Source: Branchiostoma floridae (Eukaryota; Chordata; Leptocardii; Amphioxiformes; Branchiostomatidae). Taken from it: DNA of 64,000 nt. Location: the NCBI RefSeq assembly GCF_000003815.2, contig NC_049981.1:27939131-28003130 (forward strand). Reading direction: 5' to 3'. Below the pieces are notes generated by a model, which had not been told where the DNA came from, ran no database searches, and saw only the letters and a program-made list of their open reading frames with translations. Shown here piece by piece: positions 51,001 to 62,581 of the stretch (its first letter is position 1; the number at the start of each line of letters is the position of its first letter). The translations under genes were made by a program, and so were the position numbers.

Positions 51001-54000
51001 ATGTGTTATGACGTACATGTAACAATGGCCAAAGGGAAACTTATAGATAACACAACAAAAACAGGGTTCATCTGCTTTCATACCAAACATGCCAAACATA
51101 CAAATCTACAAACTGTAGTTTTCCTTTGTTTCATAGGGGCACAGCCAAAGGTTGGGAACTAAACTTGTTGTAAGGACATGCCAACGTGACATAGTACTTG
51201 TCTCTGCTAACCTGTATTTGTCTTCCACAATCACTAGTCCTTTATAACTATTACACTAATACTGAAGCACTAGAATAGCAGTATGTTATACACTTGGCAT
51301 TAGCAAAGTTTTGATTGGAGCTTATCTGAAGTGTGTATTCCAGAATGGTCTTCCCTTGATGATGCCCCATACTGCTTGTTATCACCTTGTTGATAACACC
51401 TGAGTGCTAAATGACTATGACTAATCAGTTTAATCCTTTGTTGTGTTTCAGGAGTACATTATGACTCCTAACCCAACAAACACTTGTCTACATACTAGTC
51501 TACTGTTTTCTCCCATCTACCACATTGTCTAAAAGCCATACATATGTATTACTTGCTCCCTAGCTGTCTTCTAGAAGAAGTTCTACTGTATAACTGAAGG
51601 AAGGAATCATACAATCGAAAGGATTAATCAACTGTTCAGCACTTATAATATTATATGTTATAGACAGGAAACTTAATCAGAATCTATAAAGGCTATTTGT
51701 ACTCCCAAATAACATTTATTCACTCAATCACATGTATTCAATGTTTCATGTAGCCAAGGAGGTATTTATAACCTCCTTAATATAGCTAATAGCTTTTGGA
51801 AAAACATCACTGTATCTTTGAAATACTATATACCATGGATACAGTACACAATTCATTAGGTTACCACTCTCTGCAATTCATGCTATGTTCAACAACTACC
51901 ATAGTTATGCATAGGTAGCAATGTTAGGTATTAGAAGACTAAACTGGTTGAACGAGAATTAACATATAGTTATCCAGAGACTGTATCTAAAATAACAGCC
52001 ATGTAATAATGTTCAGTATCTTTCTGTCATTTGAGGCAAAATACTGGAACAGAAAAATGGCTAGTATTAGTAGTAAACTAATGGCCTTACTAGTCATACA
52101 TATGTACTACTCAGTATCTCAGTCAGGTGTGAAATTCTCTTAATTCACCATATTTGGGAGAGGGCAGCATCCAAAGGATATAGCAAGTATACACGCTGGA
52201 CACACAAGTTCATTTTGCTTCAAGGAAAAACAGGTGTATGCTTTTGCTGCTCTCTCCAAGGCAGCAATACAATCCATCAGAAACCCATTCTTGTACTCTA
52301 AGCTATTCTACACCGTGAGATTTGTTTGACTATCTAGGTTTGGGTCCAGTTTTCTACTACAAACTTCTGTCCTGCTGACCAGGCAACTGGCAAGCTCTAC
52401 ACATGTCCTTTTATTTGTTTCTCTCTTATATATAAAGTTATTCACACAACAGTGCAAGACCATCTGTCACTTGCCATTTCCTAAGCTGGGATCAGAGCGG
52501 ATGGAAGAATTTACATTTCACTTTTCATGTCCTTCATTGGCAGGTCAATTCAACATTGAAATTTTTCCTGAGGAAGAAAAGACACATTTTCTAATGATGA
52601 ATACAAATGTCTGTACATACAGTGGAACAGGGTGGCCGTGTTAATTTCAGCAGGTAATAACACTGAAGTCCAATGAGAGTTTGATTAGTATAAAACGGGA
52701 AATAAAAGCAAAGAATAGCAATTCATTTTCATGCACACTATACAGAGTGTGCATATGCCAATTAGCTGTAGCAAGCTCTTCAGAGCTGAGGACCATGAAG
52801 GGTCATACATGTTGGGAAAGGTGGGAGAGGTAATAAAACAGTTATTTATGTACAGTAGTATTATGGCGGACTCTAAGCAGCCAAGCAAATACACTGTCAA
52901 TTCAAAAACTGGATATTTTTAACTCCTTCTAATAATTGTTAGTAGCAGTCCATGCAATAGCTTTGGAGGATAAGAATTCTGGTTGCTCTTAAGCCAAGGA
53001 TAATCATTGATCCATACTTACACGGTAAAAGTTAACAATGTGTGAAAAATACAATTTCCTTCCAGTCAAAAGATTTCTGTGACAGCTTGGTTAAGAACAA
53101 AATGTCATGTCTCTGACATTGTTTGACATGCTCTATCTTCTTTCTGTTCATGTCTGTTTTTAAGAGTTGCCTTGCCAAAAATTTGGCCTGAAACTTGAAT
53201 TGGTCAAGATGCCTGGTTTACTAATATACCGGCACAGCATTCAGTAAAAAACATGGGAAAGTGTTACTGACAATAGAGACCAAAGTTGTTTAACAAAATC
53301 CAATCATCAAATTCCTTTAAACCCAAAACATGTCTTTTATGACTTGCCATCCTACCCTGTTCACGGGTGACCCCCCAGTTGTACCCAGTGTTTGAGGGCC
53401 AGTGATTGGAAAATGGTAAAAAAAACAGGCCACTCAACTGTGCAGTGACACTGCTAGACCATTAGCTGAGCCAAACATTACAGTATCATGTTCAAGGGTC
53501 TACAAAGGGGAAACAGAAAGCCTGCTTTTAAATCTGAGTAAGTAATAGTGTCCACTAATATATCTTTACAAGTCATAAAATATGTATGTAGTAACATTTT
53601 TCATCCAATACTCTACATACACATTCTGACAAAAAAACAAACAATCAGTTTTACCTTTAGGCTTTGTAAAACAAAACAAGGAGCTTTTCTTTCAAACCTA
53701 GATTACCTTCCAGATTATTTGTAGCAACTGCAAATCAGTGTGCCTTTCTCAAACTCTAACAAGATGATATATTTTATCATCGTCTGTGTGCTAACTAAAG
53801 ACCAATTTATGCTTGCATGTTTTCCACACTGCATATAAAATATCACAAAAAGTATAACATTTTTTCTGCATCGATTGACTGGACAGACATCAGGTGACCT
53901 TCAAAAACATGAAAAGCATCTGGAACGAACCACATTTTCCAGGGGGAGTCCGTGTAGAGAGCATAAAGTACTAGAGGAAGGTCTGAATATGGACTTATCC

Positions 54001-57000
54001 AGGGTGACATTCCTATGATGCATGGTCAAAAATACCCTGAACCCTCAGTCCTGGGTAATCGCTCACAGACTGTCATGTCAGCTGGCTGTCTGAACTCATC
54101 TGCATATCCCAAACTGAAGGATTTGGACTGGCAGTGACATAAATGGTGATAAAGACATCTGTGACTTGAAAGAAAGGCATGCGAAAGTTGCTGCAAACAT
54201 TTTACCTACACTGAAAACATGACAGTATCCTCCATTGCAGGCATTCAAAAAGATGATACTTGTGAACATAACAATAGCTATTGGTCACATAAGTGACTGC
54301 TTGTTGTCATTTTCCTGACGGGTCTTCTGTTGGTAAGTACGTAAAGAGATTACAGTATTATACTATTAACAAGACATTATAAAGTTCAGAAAACTCAGCA
54401 TTATAATTCATACGTGGACATCTATAACCATGAATTAAGGAAAGCAAATAATGTATTCAGTATTGTACTTTGTCAACAATACTTTTTATCAGGCCTAAAA
54501 ATTGCAAGAATGAACACAGTTCTATGCCATGGATACCTAACATAGGGTACTGGCATATTTTTCATGAGTCCAAGGCTAACAATGTGCTATTATCAGTGAT
54601 AATCACATGCCCTCCCATCTCCACCCCCTTATTAACTGACAATAAGGGCTCTGGTTCTAGGAGCATCACAGGAAGTACAGAAACTCATTTCCAACAATGG
54701 CGACTACAATTGGAATCAAAACATCACAATCCTCTATGGATCATAAAGTTTTGTGGGCACAACCAATGAATGTCACTTGTCAAAAATAATCATCATCATA
54801 TACTACTACACAACATGTATATCAATTATAATGCAAGACCTGAATTCAAATGAATCTAACAGTGTATCTGTACACATGTTTTTGTTTACCCTTCCCTGTA
54901 TGGTAGCCCTTTTCTTTATCCAAGAAGAGATAACAGAAGTCTTATCCTAACTGTGGCGTCCACTGCTGGTGTCTCTGTCATAAACATCATACAAGGGCAC
55001 ATAGGGAACATACTTAGGTCCTCAAATTGACAGTTCTGGAACAGTCAGCCAGACGTAGTAATGCGCTTCTAAATTTCTACTGAGATCTTAACATACTCAA
55101 AGGGTCTTAATTTCAGATCAAAGACATGGATGTCTGGTTCCTATCTTTCTGGCAGTAATTGGTCCTATGGTCAAAAGATTCTTCTTCTTTAGTTTAAATC
55201 ATCCTTAACCAAGATCATATGTTTGTAAGAAAAGCAAATTAGACAAGCCGAATAGCTAAGAAATCTTTGCGTTTTTTTAATGAAAGGTCCTTTCATTATA
55301 TCCTATAAATTTTGCACCCTGTGCCAGTAGTCACAACTGCCTAAGACAGTTACCAAGAGGGCCACTGAGAATTGATAACAAAATCTTGTATGTGGACAGG
55401 TCACCAAAGAAAGGTTTCTCCATGCTCCATGTGTCACTCTTAAAACTCATCTGAGGAATCACCAAAAGTGGATACATTAGCCAGGTGGTTGTTATGTATC
55501 TAGGTTGTCACTTGTACAGGTTTGACCGTACAATACAATTATGTATATTTTAATGTACTGTGATAGGCAGCTAAATTTGATAGATCGATGCTTGCTACAG
55601 ACACTGGCTAATAAAGTGATGGATATTCAATATCCTAAACATGCAGACTTAATCATACTGTCCCGAGTAGACAGAACAAATCCCTGTGTTATAATTTATA
55701 CACATGTACCTCACCTTCTCTCTGTCTCTGAACAGATTGGTCATCAGTGAAAATTGCTGACTACCCAACATAGTAACAGCAGGTTAGATGATAGTGAGAA
55801 AACATGGATACTCTTCAACTTTAATATCCATTAGGACTTGAACAAGTGCCCTTGGGGACAAAAACAGGAAACATTAAGAACCTCTAACAGACATCATCGA
55901 ATCTGTTACCCCATTACCAACAGCGATTGGGAACCAGGATTGACAATTATGTGCATAATTGATGAGAAGCTCATCTAATTTGGGGAATTGTTGGCAATCT
56001 GGGCCACAGTGTGAAACCACAGGGTATCCCTGGGGACCCCAGCAAAAAGGACCTGATATTGGTAATTGCAAAGATTCCCTAAAACCTTGTCATATTTCTA
56101 TGCATAACATGAAAAAATCGCCATACGACTTCATATTCAACATAAACAATTTGGACAAAAATAAAATACTACCGAAACTGTGCTTTCATAATGTGAAATT
56201 ATAGTAATACATATATGACAAATTATGTCGGCTAATGCAAAAAGATGACTTTTTTCTAGATAAATTGCATCCCAGCTCAAATGACAAAGTTCACAATGAC
56301 AGTAACTACACTATACTAATAGGGTAAAAAGTAACATCTATATGTCAGCTATATGTCATGCACTGAAGACAACAAAAGACCTATTGTTCTGCAGTACCAG
56401 TACAGTACATCTGCCAACCTTTACCAGACATAACAGTAAACATTGCTGTTCTACAATTTCCTGCATATGCTGTGCTGTAATATTCCAAATACAAGAAAAT
56501 GAATAAGACTTAAATGGCATTTTCTGTAGTTCAATGGGTTACATTTACAGTATTCATGAACACTAGGGAACATAACATAAATACATAATTCATAACAGTA
56601 ACGTTTTTGTATTTTGAAATATTATGTTACAATGTATGAAGTGCAGGTGGAAAGGAGGAGGACTCGTGAAAGTGTGAACAATGTAAATTAGGATAAAATG
56701 ACACTAATATGCAATACAGTAACCCAATTCAATATAAACATACATGATGAAATTATCGACTATGATCTGATACCTGTCAAAACAGGAAGTAATAAAGCAA
56801 CAACATTGCATAACATTGATTTAGCAAGGAACTTCTAGGAAGTCACACAACAATGAATGCATACAGCAGTTGTGTTGTCAAGAAAATAACACCTATGTGA
56901 CATAACAGATTACATGTAATTTCCTCTTGTACAGTACAATAAAGGGGTATTTGTGTGGGGGGAGGGGGGCATATCAGCTACATTGTATAGCTTCCACCTT

Positions 57001-57400
57001 TGAAGGATGAATCACAGAATTCCCCCAAGGCAAAACAACACACAAATTGGAAGTAAACAAGGCTTGGCCTACTGATCTGACCTTTATGTCACAACTGTGA
57101 GCTACACAGACCTGATGGGTAGCTTGCTAGCTCCACTGATTTCGTACGAAATAGTAAATTATTGTTTTCACGATGTTATAAGGTCCAGGAGTGGAGTCAT
57201 TATCCACTGCGTTCGTATTGAGTGAGTTATACACGACCTTTGAGCAAATATAATAAACGCCTTTTGACGTACTTAAGCCACTGGGTAGTGCCACGTTGTT
57301 GCGTGATCGTTCAGTGTAGCAATATTTGTGAAATCGACATGATTTTGACAACTGCGGGTGGGGAGGGGGGCGCTCGTCATAGTGTGACATTCACACAACG
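48082..57400 (-). other. First intron, right part
   Basis: About 9.3 kb of AT-rich intron. I read through it for splice-bounded ORFs and inverted-repeat ends and found nothing I can support. Confidence 0.5.
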
Positions 57401-57469
57401 CGTGTGTGATCTTTTCTGACATTTATAAGCTACCAACACGACTGTCATATAAGCACAAAGAACAGCTAC

Positions 57470-57556
57470 CTGGGCATGAAGCAGAATATGTTTTGCTGAA
57501 TATTTCTGGTGTAAGAATAACGTTATAATATACGAAGAGTGGCCACGGGCGGCCAT
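57470..57556 (-). CDS. Candidate alternative first exon (29 codons)
   Basis: On the minus strand an ATG in strong context (CAACATGGCC) at 57556-57554 opens 29 codons (MAARGHSSYIITLFLHQKYS...) that run to the donor GCCCAG/gtagct in phase 0, the phase needed by exon 2. It lies beside the only CpG-rich block inside the first intron. Used as a first exon it would give a protein lacking the GPPWGL half of the PDZ. The peptide has no recognised domain, so it could instead be a chance frame. Confidence 0.35.
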
Positions 57557-58080
57557 GTTGGAATGTGAAGGGTCGTCGGACGTGTTTCACGCAAACATCC
57601 CCGCCTAAAACTCGCTATAAAAAACGACAACTACCAGCTACCACGTTCAACCACAGACTACTTGCCGCACGACAAACACCACCACTCCCTCAAATATTCC
57701 TACAGCGATCAAATGTAAATAAAGGGACATACCGAAGTCACGGGAGCAACAGCGACTCAAGGGGGAGGATCAGTCCGTTCGTTCGGCGTCAGATTTTCTG
57801 TTCTCCAGAAAAATTGCGCCCAAACTTGAGTGTGATATTACATATACCGACGTCTGTGGTGTGTACTACACGCCCGGTATGCAGACTATGCGGCCAGGCC
57901 GAGGGGAGAACAGGTTTTTCCAGTGGCGAGCGGAGGCCGTACGGCGTGGCCCGTGGGGAGGGAGGAGGGTCGTGCCAATGGAAACAAAACAAATGGGAGG
58001 GGCAGCCTGTGGCCGCGCAGACGCGCTGGTGATGACCTCTCAGGAACGGGCAGGACCACACACCCCTCTCACGGACACAC
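57540..58080. promoter_or_regulatory. CpG-rich block, possible intronic promoter
   Basis: GC- and CpG-rich compared with the surrounding AT-rich intron, with many CG-containing words (for example at 57571-57591, 57860-57955 and 58010-58030). It lies immediately upstream, on the minus strand, of the candidate alternative first exon. Long frames here on the plus strand are explained by the composition. Confidence 0.35.
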
Positions 58081-58084
58081 AGTG

Positions 58085-59460
58085 GATCAGTCCACTTATA
58101 ATTTCATGAGTAGTTATTGTTCTTCACTGAAGGAAGAATACATGAATACATCACAACACTGGGACAACAGTTCATTCTAACGTTAGTACTAGTAACACCG
58201 TTATAACGTTATGAAACGTTAACGTTACTCTGTTTCTATCAGATATGGCTTCAGAAATTAGTAGTTACCCATACAGTGTAGCCTACCCACCTTCGTGAAT
58301 TGAGGATTAAGTGTCAATCATTACGTTTTTACGTTTCCTCATGACTATGCTCCAAATGATACATTGAAAACCTCCGCTTTTCCGTTTAATCATCATCTAT
58401 TCAAAATAGGCAGTTATGTTTTCGACTTATTTGGGTCAATGACGAATGGATGTTGATCAATCAACAATAACAAATCAATAAATCGTGATTTCTCTGGCTG
58501 ATTTGATCTGGTATATCCTTGCTTTCGTTTCAGACATAACGTTAACTTTAACACGTTGCGTGTTTCGCCCGAAGATATGAGCTCCTTTACACAAAATGAA
58601 AATGAAGGCCCGCTGAGTGGCGACATCTAGCGATATCTGAAGAAATCATTGAATCCAATACAACCTGCATGAAGCTAGCGGTTTGAAATTTACGGGCATC
58701 CGTTTTCTCAGCTGCAGAATGTAACAGCTTTTTCCGGACATCGCAGGCTACTAAAGGGAGAAAAAAACTGCTCGATAAGTTTTGTTACCAGTGGAGTTGA
58801 TCGGTCGCGCAGCCAGTCTGTGGATTTGATGAAAGGCAATGAAACTAATCCGCTCATTTTCTGTATAAAGACAGTAGCTTTGGAGTTCAGATATTAAAGC
58901 CATGAATGATCAACCATAAATCCGGAGGGGGAATATTAACCATAGTGTGAACTGACTCCTCTGGCTAATTTCCATATCTTTTACCGAATTCTACGATCCC
59001 CACACCCCCGTAGGAAGGCCTGGTTGAGGCCACGTCCCAAAACGACGTAAAGGCAGAAAATAACGATACCTTTATATGTAACGTTATAACCGCTGTGAAT
59101 AAAGGCATCGTAAACGGATGAATTTTCAATGATAAAAGTTATATCTGGACCCCAATTGGCATCGTTGCACCGTGCATAGTTACAGATGAATAACAGCTAG
59201 TTGGTTTCTCAGAAACGTTGTTCTGAATGAAATCCCTGAATCTATTTCCAGTACTGTTCCGTTGTATACCGTTCATGTGGAGGCAAAATTTTTGATAAAG
59301 TTTGGTCAATTTATTTATGGATGTTTTCTACTTCAACTTAGTTTTCCAATGTTGACACAAGTCCGCTCGTCCTATATGATGTACATGTAGATATCTTATA
59401 TAGAGTCAGCCAAATTCGAAGATACTGCCCATAAACTATTAAGTCTTTCGGTAGACGTGT

Positions 59461-59541
<81 letters not shown>

Positions 59542-62335
59542 TGGCGCCCAAGTCAAAGGTACTTTATATACTGAGGTCCAATTTGAGCAGGCGACGGATG
59601 CAGAAGAACAGTCTACACTAGTTGATTTCGCATGCAACAAGTTCTAAATCACGAATGATCAGTTCTATGCTCCGGCTAAAAGACAAAAACCGTACTTTTA
59701 GATATCCAGGGTAATAGATTTAAGACGCGCCAAATTAGATCAAATAATAATAGCAACTCAAGCAACTGAGGATATGATTTATGATGTCCCCAAATTTAAT
59801 ACATCCAGTTGTTTGAGTGACTAGTGTTTGGCGTATCTCACTAGAGTTGAAAAGTTTCTTAGCTTACCTCATAGAGGCGCAACATAATGTCTCAACAGTC
59901 AGGTGCAAATGACTCGCAATCGAACTCAGTAGTGCTTCTCAGGATAGCCTTAGCTTGTTCAGTTTCCCTTTGGCCTTTCTCTTTAACAAACAGCTCTATT
60001 ATTCACACACTCTCTTCTCACTGGCCTCACACCAATACTGACGACCAATATAGGAATGTCAAGGGTACGGATTGGGCGTCAACATTTTATGACGCTTTAT
60101 TTATATCATATGTGGCCTTCTATGACACGACAGCCCCGGAAATGAGGACAACAGTACGTCAAATTCTTGCCTTCAATCAAGAGGAAGTTATTCTCAAGTC
60201 CATCTGTCTAAATGATTAGCCTAGACATGACGTCAGATTAGAGGACAACATCAATGGCTTCCGGCAGGCTTCATCTGCAAGTTCGAGTTGAAGTGAACAT
60301 GACCTTCAACACTCACATTCAAGTACTTCATGAGTGACTGTAAATAAACTCTTCTAGCAAACTTGAAGCGAGGAACTGGTCCCACACATTTCTTTCTTCA
60401 TCCATCATTTTGTACATGACCTTCCGAAGTATACATAGCCGTTTCTAGAGACGCAAATGTGAAACTTTTCTTTATCAACTAACCTGAATAGCAAAGGTAC
60501 AATACATTGAGTCTGTGTTAATGATACCATTTCCCCCAAGGTCCTGTGTACGTATGTGGCTCCACGGACAGTTCGTGACTCGAGCTGTGAGTAGAGATAA
60601 CACCAAATGTTCCGGGAATTCCCGCCAACCATGGCACAGGGACAAGGCCATGACGGTTTGAGGAGGGCAGCATTCCCCGCTCTGCAGGGGTCTGACCGTC
60701 ATGTCGTTATCTGATCTTATCTAGGACAATATTTTCAAACCGGAGCCCGGCCGGGCTTAGCCTCGGTGTCAATCCTACTCACTATTAATAATAAACGGGG
60801 CTTCGTCCCATACACTGCCTTTTTTCAGAGAGCGGGTATGCCTATGGGATTGTCGGGCTGTTTGCGGGCCCGAACGAACAGTAGAAGATTAAGCTTAAGT
60901 ATACATCAGTGTATATACAAATGTCTACTCCACAAGATATAATACTATTTACCACAGTATAGGATAAGAGTATCCAGTATTCTGAAAAGGTTTCTATAGA
61001 CACTTTCTTTTGTACTGTTAGATTAGCGGCTACAGTTGTTTCCCTGATATCCAGTATGGATGGTGGATGTGTGTGGCCTTGATTTGTTTTGGTAATCTCT
61101 ACTGTCGCTTTATACGTTATTCAAGTTATGGCAGAAATGTTCTGGTATTCATGAATACGACTTCATTTGATCTCCAAGCAGATATGGGTATCGGATGGTT
61201 ACAGGGCTGTTTTACTCGTCTATTCAATCGATATGGCGTGAGTGAAAGATGTATAAAGCGTGTAAAAAATAGGAAAATAAAACAAAACAAAGCAAAAACA
61301 AAACCATAGACAAATGTTGCATTTTCGTTCACATTTTTAACTTTGCCACCGAAAAGACAAGCTTTCTTCTAGGGGCTTAGAGGCAGCGTCAAAATGATAG
61401 CGTCAGTGAAAACGATGAAGCTGAAATTATTTTTTCGTGTGCTTTCCACCATTCAGATTATAACCACAATGGGACCTATAATTGCCAGCAAAGGTGTACC
61501 CTGTGACGGCACAAGTACACTTGACTTCCTATTGGGTCACGTGATCAAAGCCTCTTCAGTGGCACACCAACACTCAATAGACCTATTCTTCTGTGAACAA
61601 CGTGAAGCGTTCATATAATAAATTTATAATACCACAGCAAGTAAATTCTATTTCATTGATCAGCACGTTAATCAATTTTCGCCTGATTATGAAAAAAAAA
61701 AGAATTTTTCCCACCGGCGATGGTGACAATGGCGACAAAAAATAAATGATCTGTTTGCTGTGATACCATGTTTTGTCGCTCCAATTTTGTTATAACGTTT
61801 ATGGTGTGTATTTTCAAAATCGTGATATCTTGTTTTCACCCATCTTGTTGTTGTTGTTGTTGTTTTTGCCTCTCTCATTAAATTTGGCGTCTGCAGAGGA
61901 TATCATCCATAAAATTTACTTGTGGCTAAAAAAAGCTTCTATATCTTTAACCTGCTGGTACATGTATAACGTTATGTATCTTAGCCCGCAATGTGGTACA
62001 TTAGCCAGCCTAACCTTAAGCTTAAGCTCGACACAAACGAGTAAAGCATGAGAATAACACATGGCAAACGGCTACAGAAACTGCAGATGAAAATCTGGAC
62101 ATTGCTTGCTCATCAGTTCACATCCTTATCTGTGCTGCTGACGGTACAGTTACCAAGGTGATACCAACATGGACAAACAGGGGTGGGCAGGTTCATCTCT
62201 CGCAATCAATTAAGGCGAGATTAAAGCACCAATCGCCACCACCCTGTCGTCAACATGGGCAACCCGCCCACATATCATCACGAACTGATATGACCGTGTC
62301 GAATATGTCGTCGACAGTTTCAGACCTAACCTTAC
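58085..62335 (-). other. First intron, 5' part
   Basis: Apart from the GT repeat I see nothing supported. An open frame at 59887-60219 (plus, 110 codons) has no recognisable domain or splice context. Confidence 0.5.
59457..59538. repeat. GT dinucleotide repeat
   Basis: About 40 GT units with one interruption (gtct) near the left end. Confidence 0.96.
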
Positions 62336-62581
62336 CTTCGCAACCCGGAGGTACTGGTTAGGCTCCCGGGTCCCCTGCAGCCGCAGTCCCCAGGGAGGAC
62401 CGTTTAGCAGCACCACGGCGTAACGGGACATTTCCTTCGGAGATTCTCGCACCTTTTACCGGCCTGTTCTCCAACCTTGCTCGGTACGATCCCGTCCGTA
62501 ACGGCCGCGCAACAATACTCGCTACGCATGAGGGTCGAAAGGAGAGGCTCCAAAATAGATCCCGAGAGACGAGAGGGCCAC
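62336..62581 (-). CDS. Exon 1 (first coding): 5' UTR part, start codon and first half of PDZ
   Basis: Coding part is 62336-62431, 32 codons, phase 0 out. The ATG at 62431-62429 (MSRYAVVLL...) is chosen because an in-frame TAA lies nine codons upstream (62458-62456) with no ATG between. Residues 11-18 read GPPWGLRL, the carboxylate-binding loop of a PDZ in the form (PWGF/L) typical of PDLIM, Zasp and synaptopodin-2. The exon ends ...LRVAK before gtaag. An acceptor (tgttttcag) at 62582-62583 suggests the exon begins at 62581, so at least one untranslated exon should lie further right. The UTR part carries an overlapping upstream ORF. Confidence 0.9.
62404..62529 (-). other. Upstream ORF overlapping the PDZ start codon
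   Basis: An ATG at 62529-62527 in the inferred 5' UTR opens a 41-codon frame, out of frame with the main ORF, that ends with TAA at 62406-62404, past the main ATG. Overlapping upstream ORFs of this kind usually lower translation of the main frame. The effect here depends on whether this UTR segment is really in the mRNA. The peptide itself shows no recognisable feature. Confidence 0.45.

Larger units (their letters stand above)
696..62581 (-). other. Gene span: PDZ + sorbin-homology (SORBS-like) protein
   Basis: This minus-strand gene has 21 coding exons assembled from the sequence, about 1,939 codons in total. Seen: every intron has GT/AG ends, upstream pyrimidine tracts are usually good, and the phase carried out of each exon matches the phase needed by the next. 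The protein runs PDZ (residues about 4-83), nine-proline run (140-148), long disordered Ser/Pro-rich part (about 110-890), SoHo region (about 935-1245), then an acidic Ser/Pro-rich tail. Known of the family: SORBS proteins link vinculin, flotillin and actin structures through SoHo and SH3 domains, and PDLIM/Zasp-type PDZ domains bind alpha-actinin. Inferred: a cytoskeletal adhesion or Z-line scaffold. Odd: vertebrate SORBS proteins as I know them have no PDZ, and no SH3 is encoded here. It could also be two adjacent units with read-through splicing (see the alternative exon at 23238-23401). Confidence 0.85.

Noticed and set aside
57565-58032. 155-codon plus-strand ORF in the CpG-rich block
   Set aside because: Composition follows the GC-rich DNA, no recognisable domain, no splice or poly(A) context; stops are rare in such sequence by chance.
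59338-59647. ORFs rich in Thr-His or Cys-Val repeats
   Set aside because: Pure translation of the GT/CA dinucleotide repeat.
59887-60219. 110-codon plus-strand ORF
   Set aside because: No domain, mixed composition, no conserved-looking motif. Could be a lineage-specific gene but nothing supports it.
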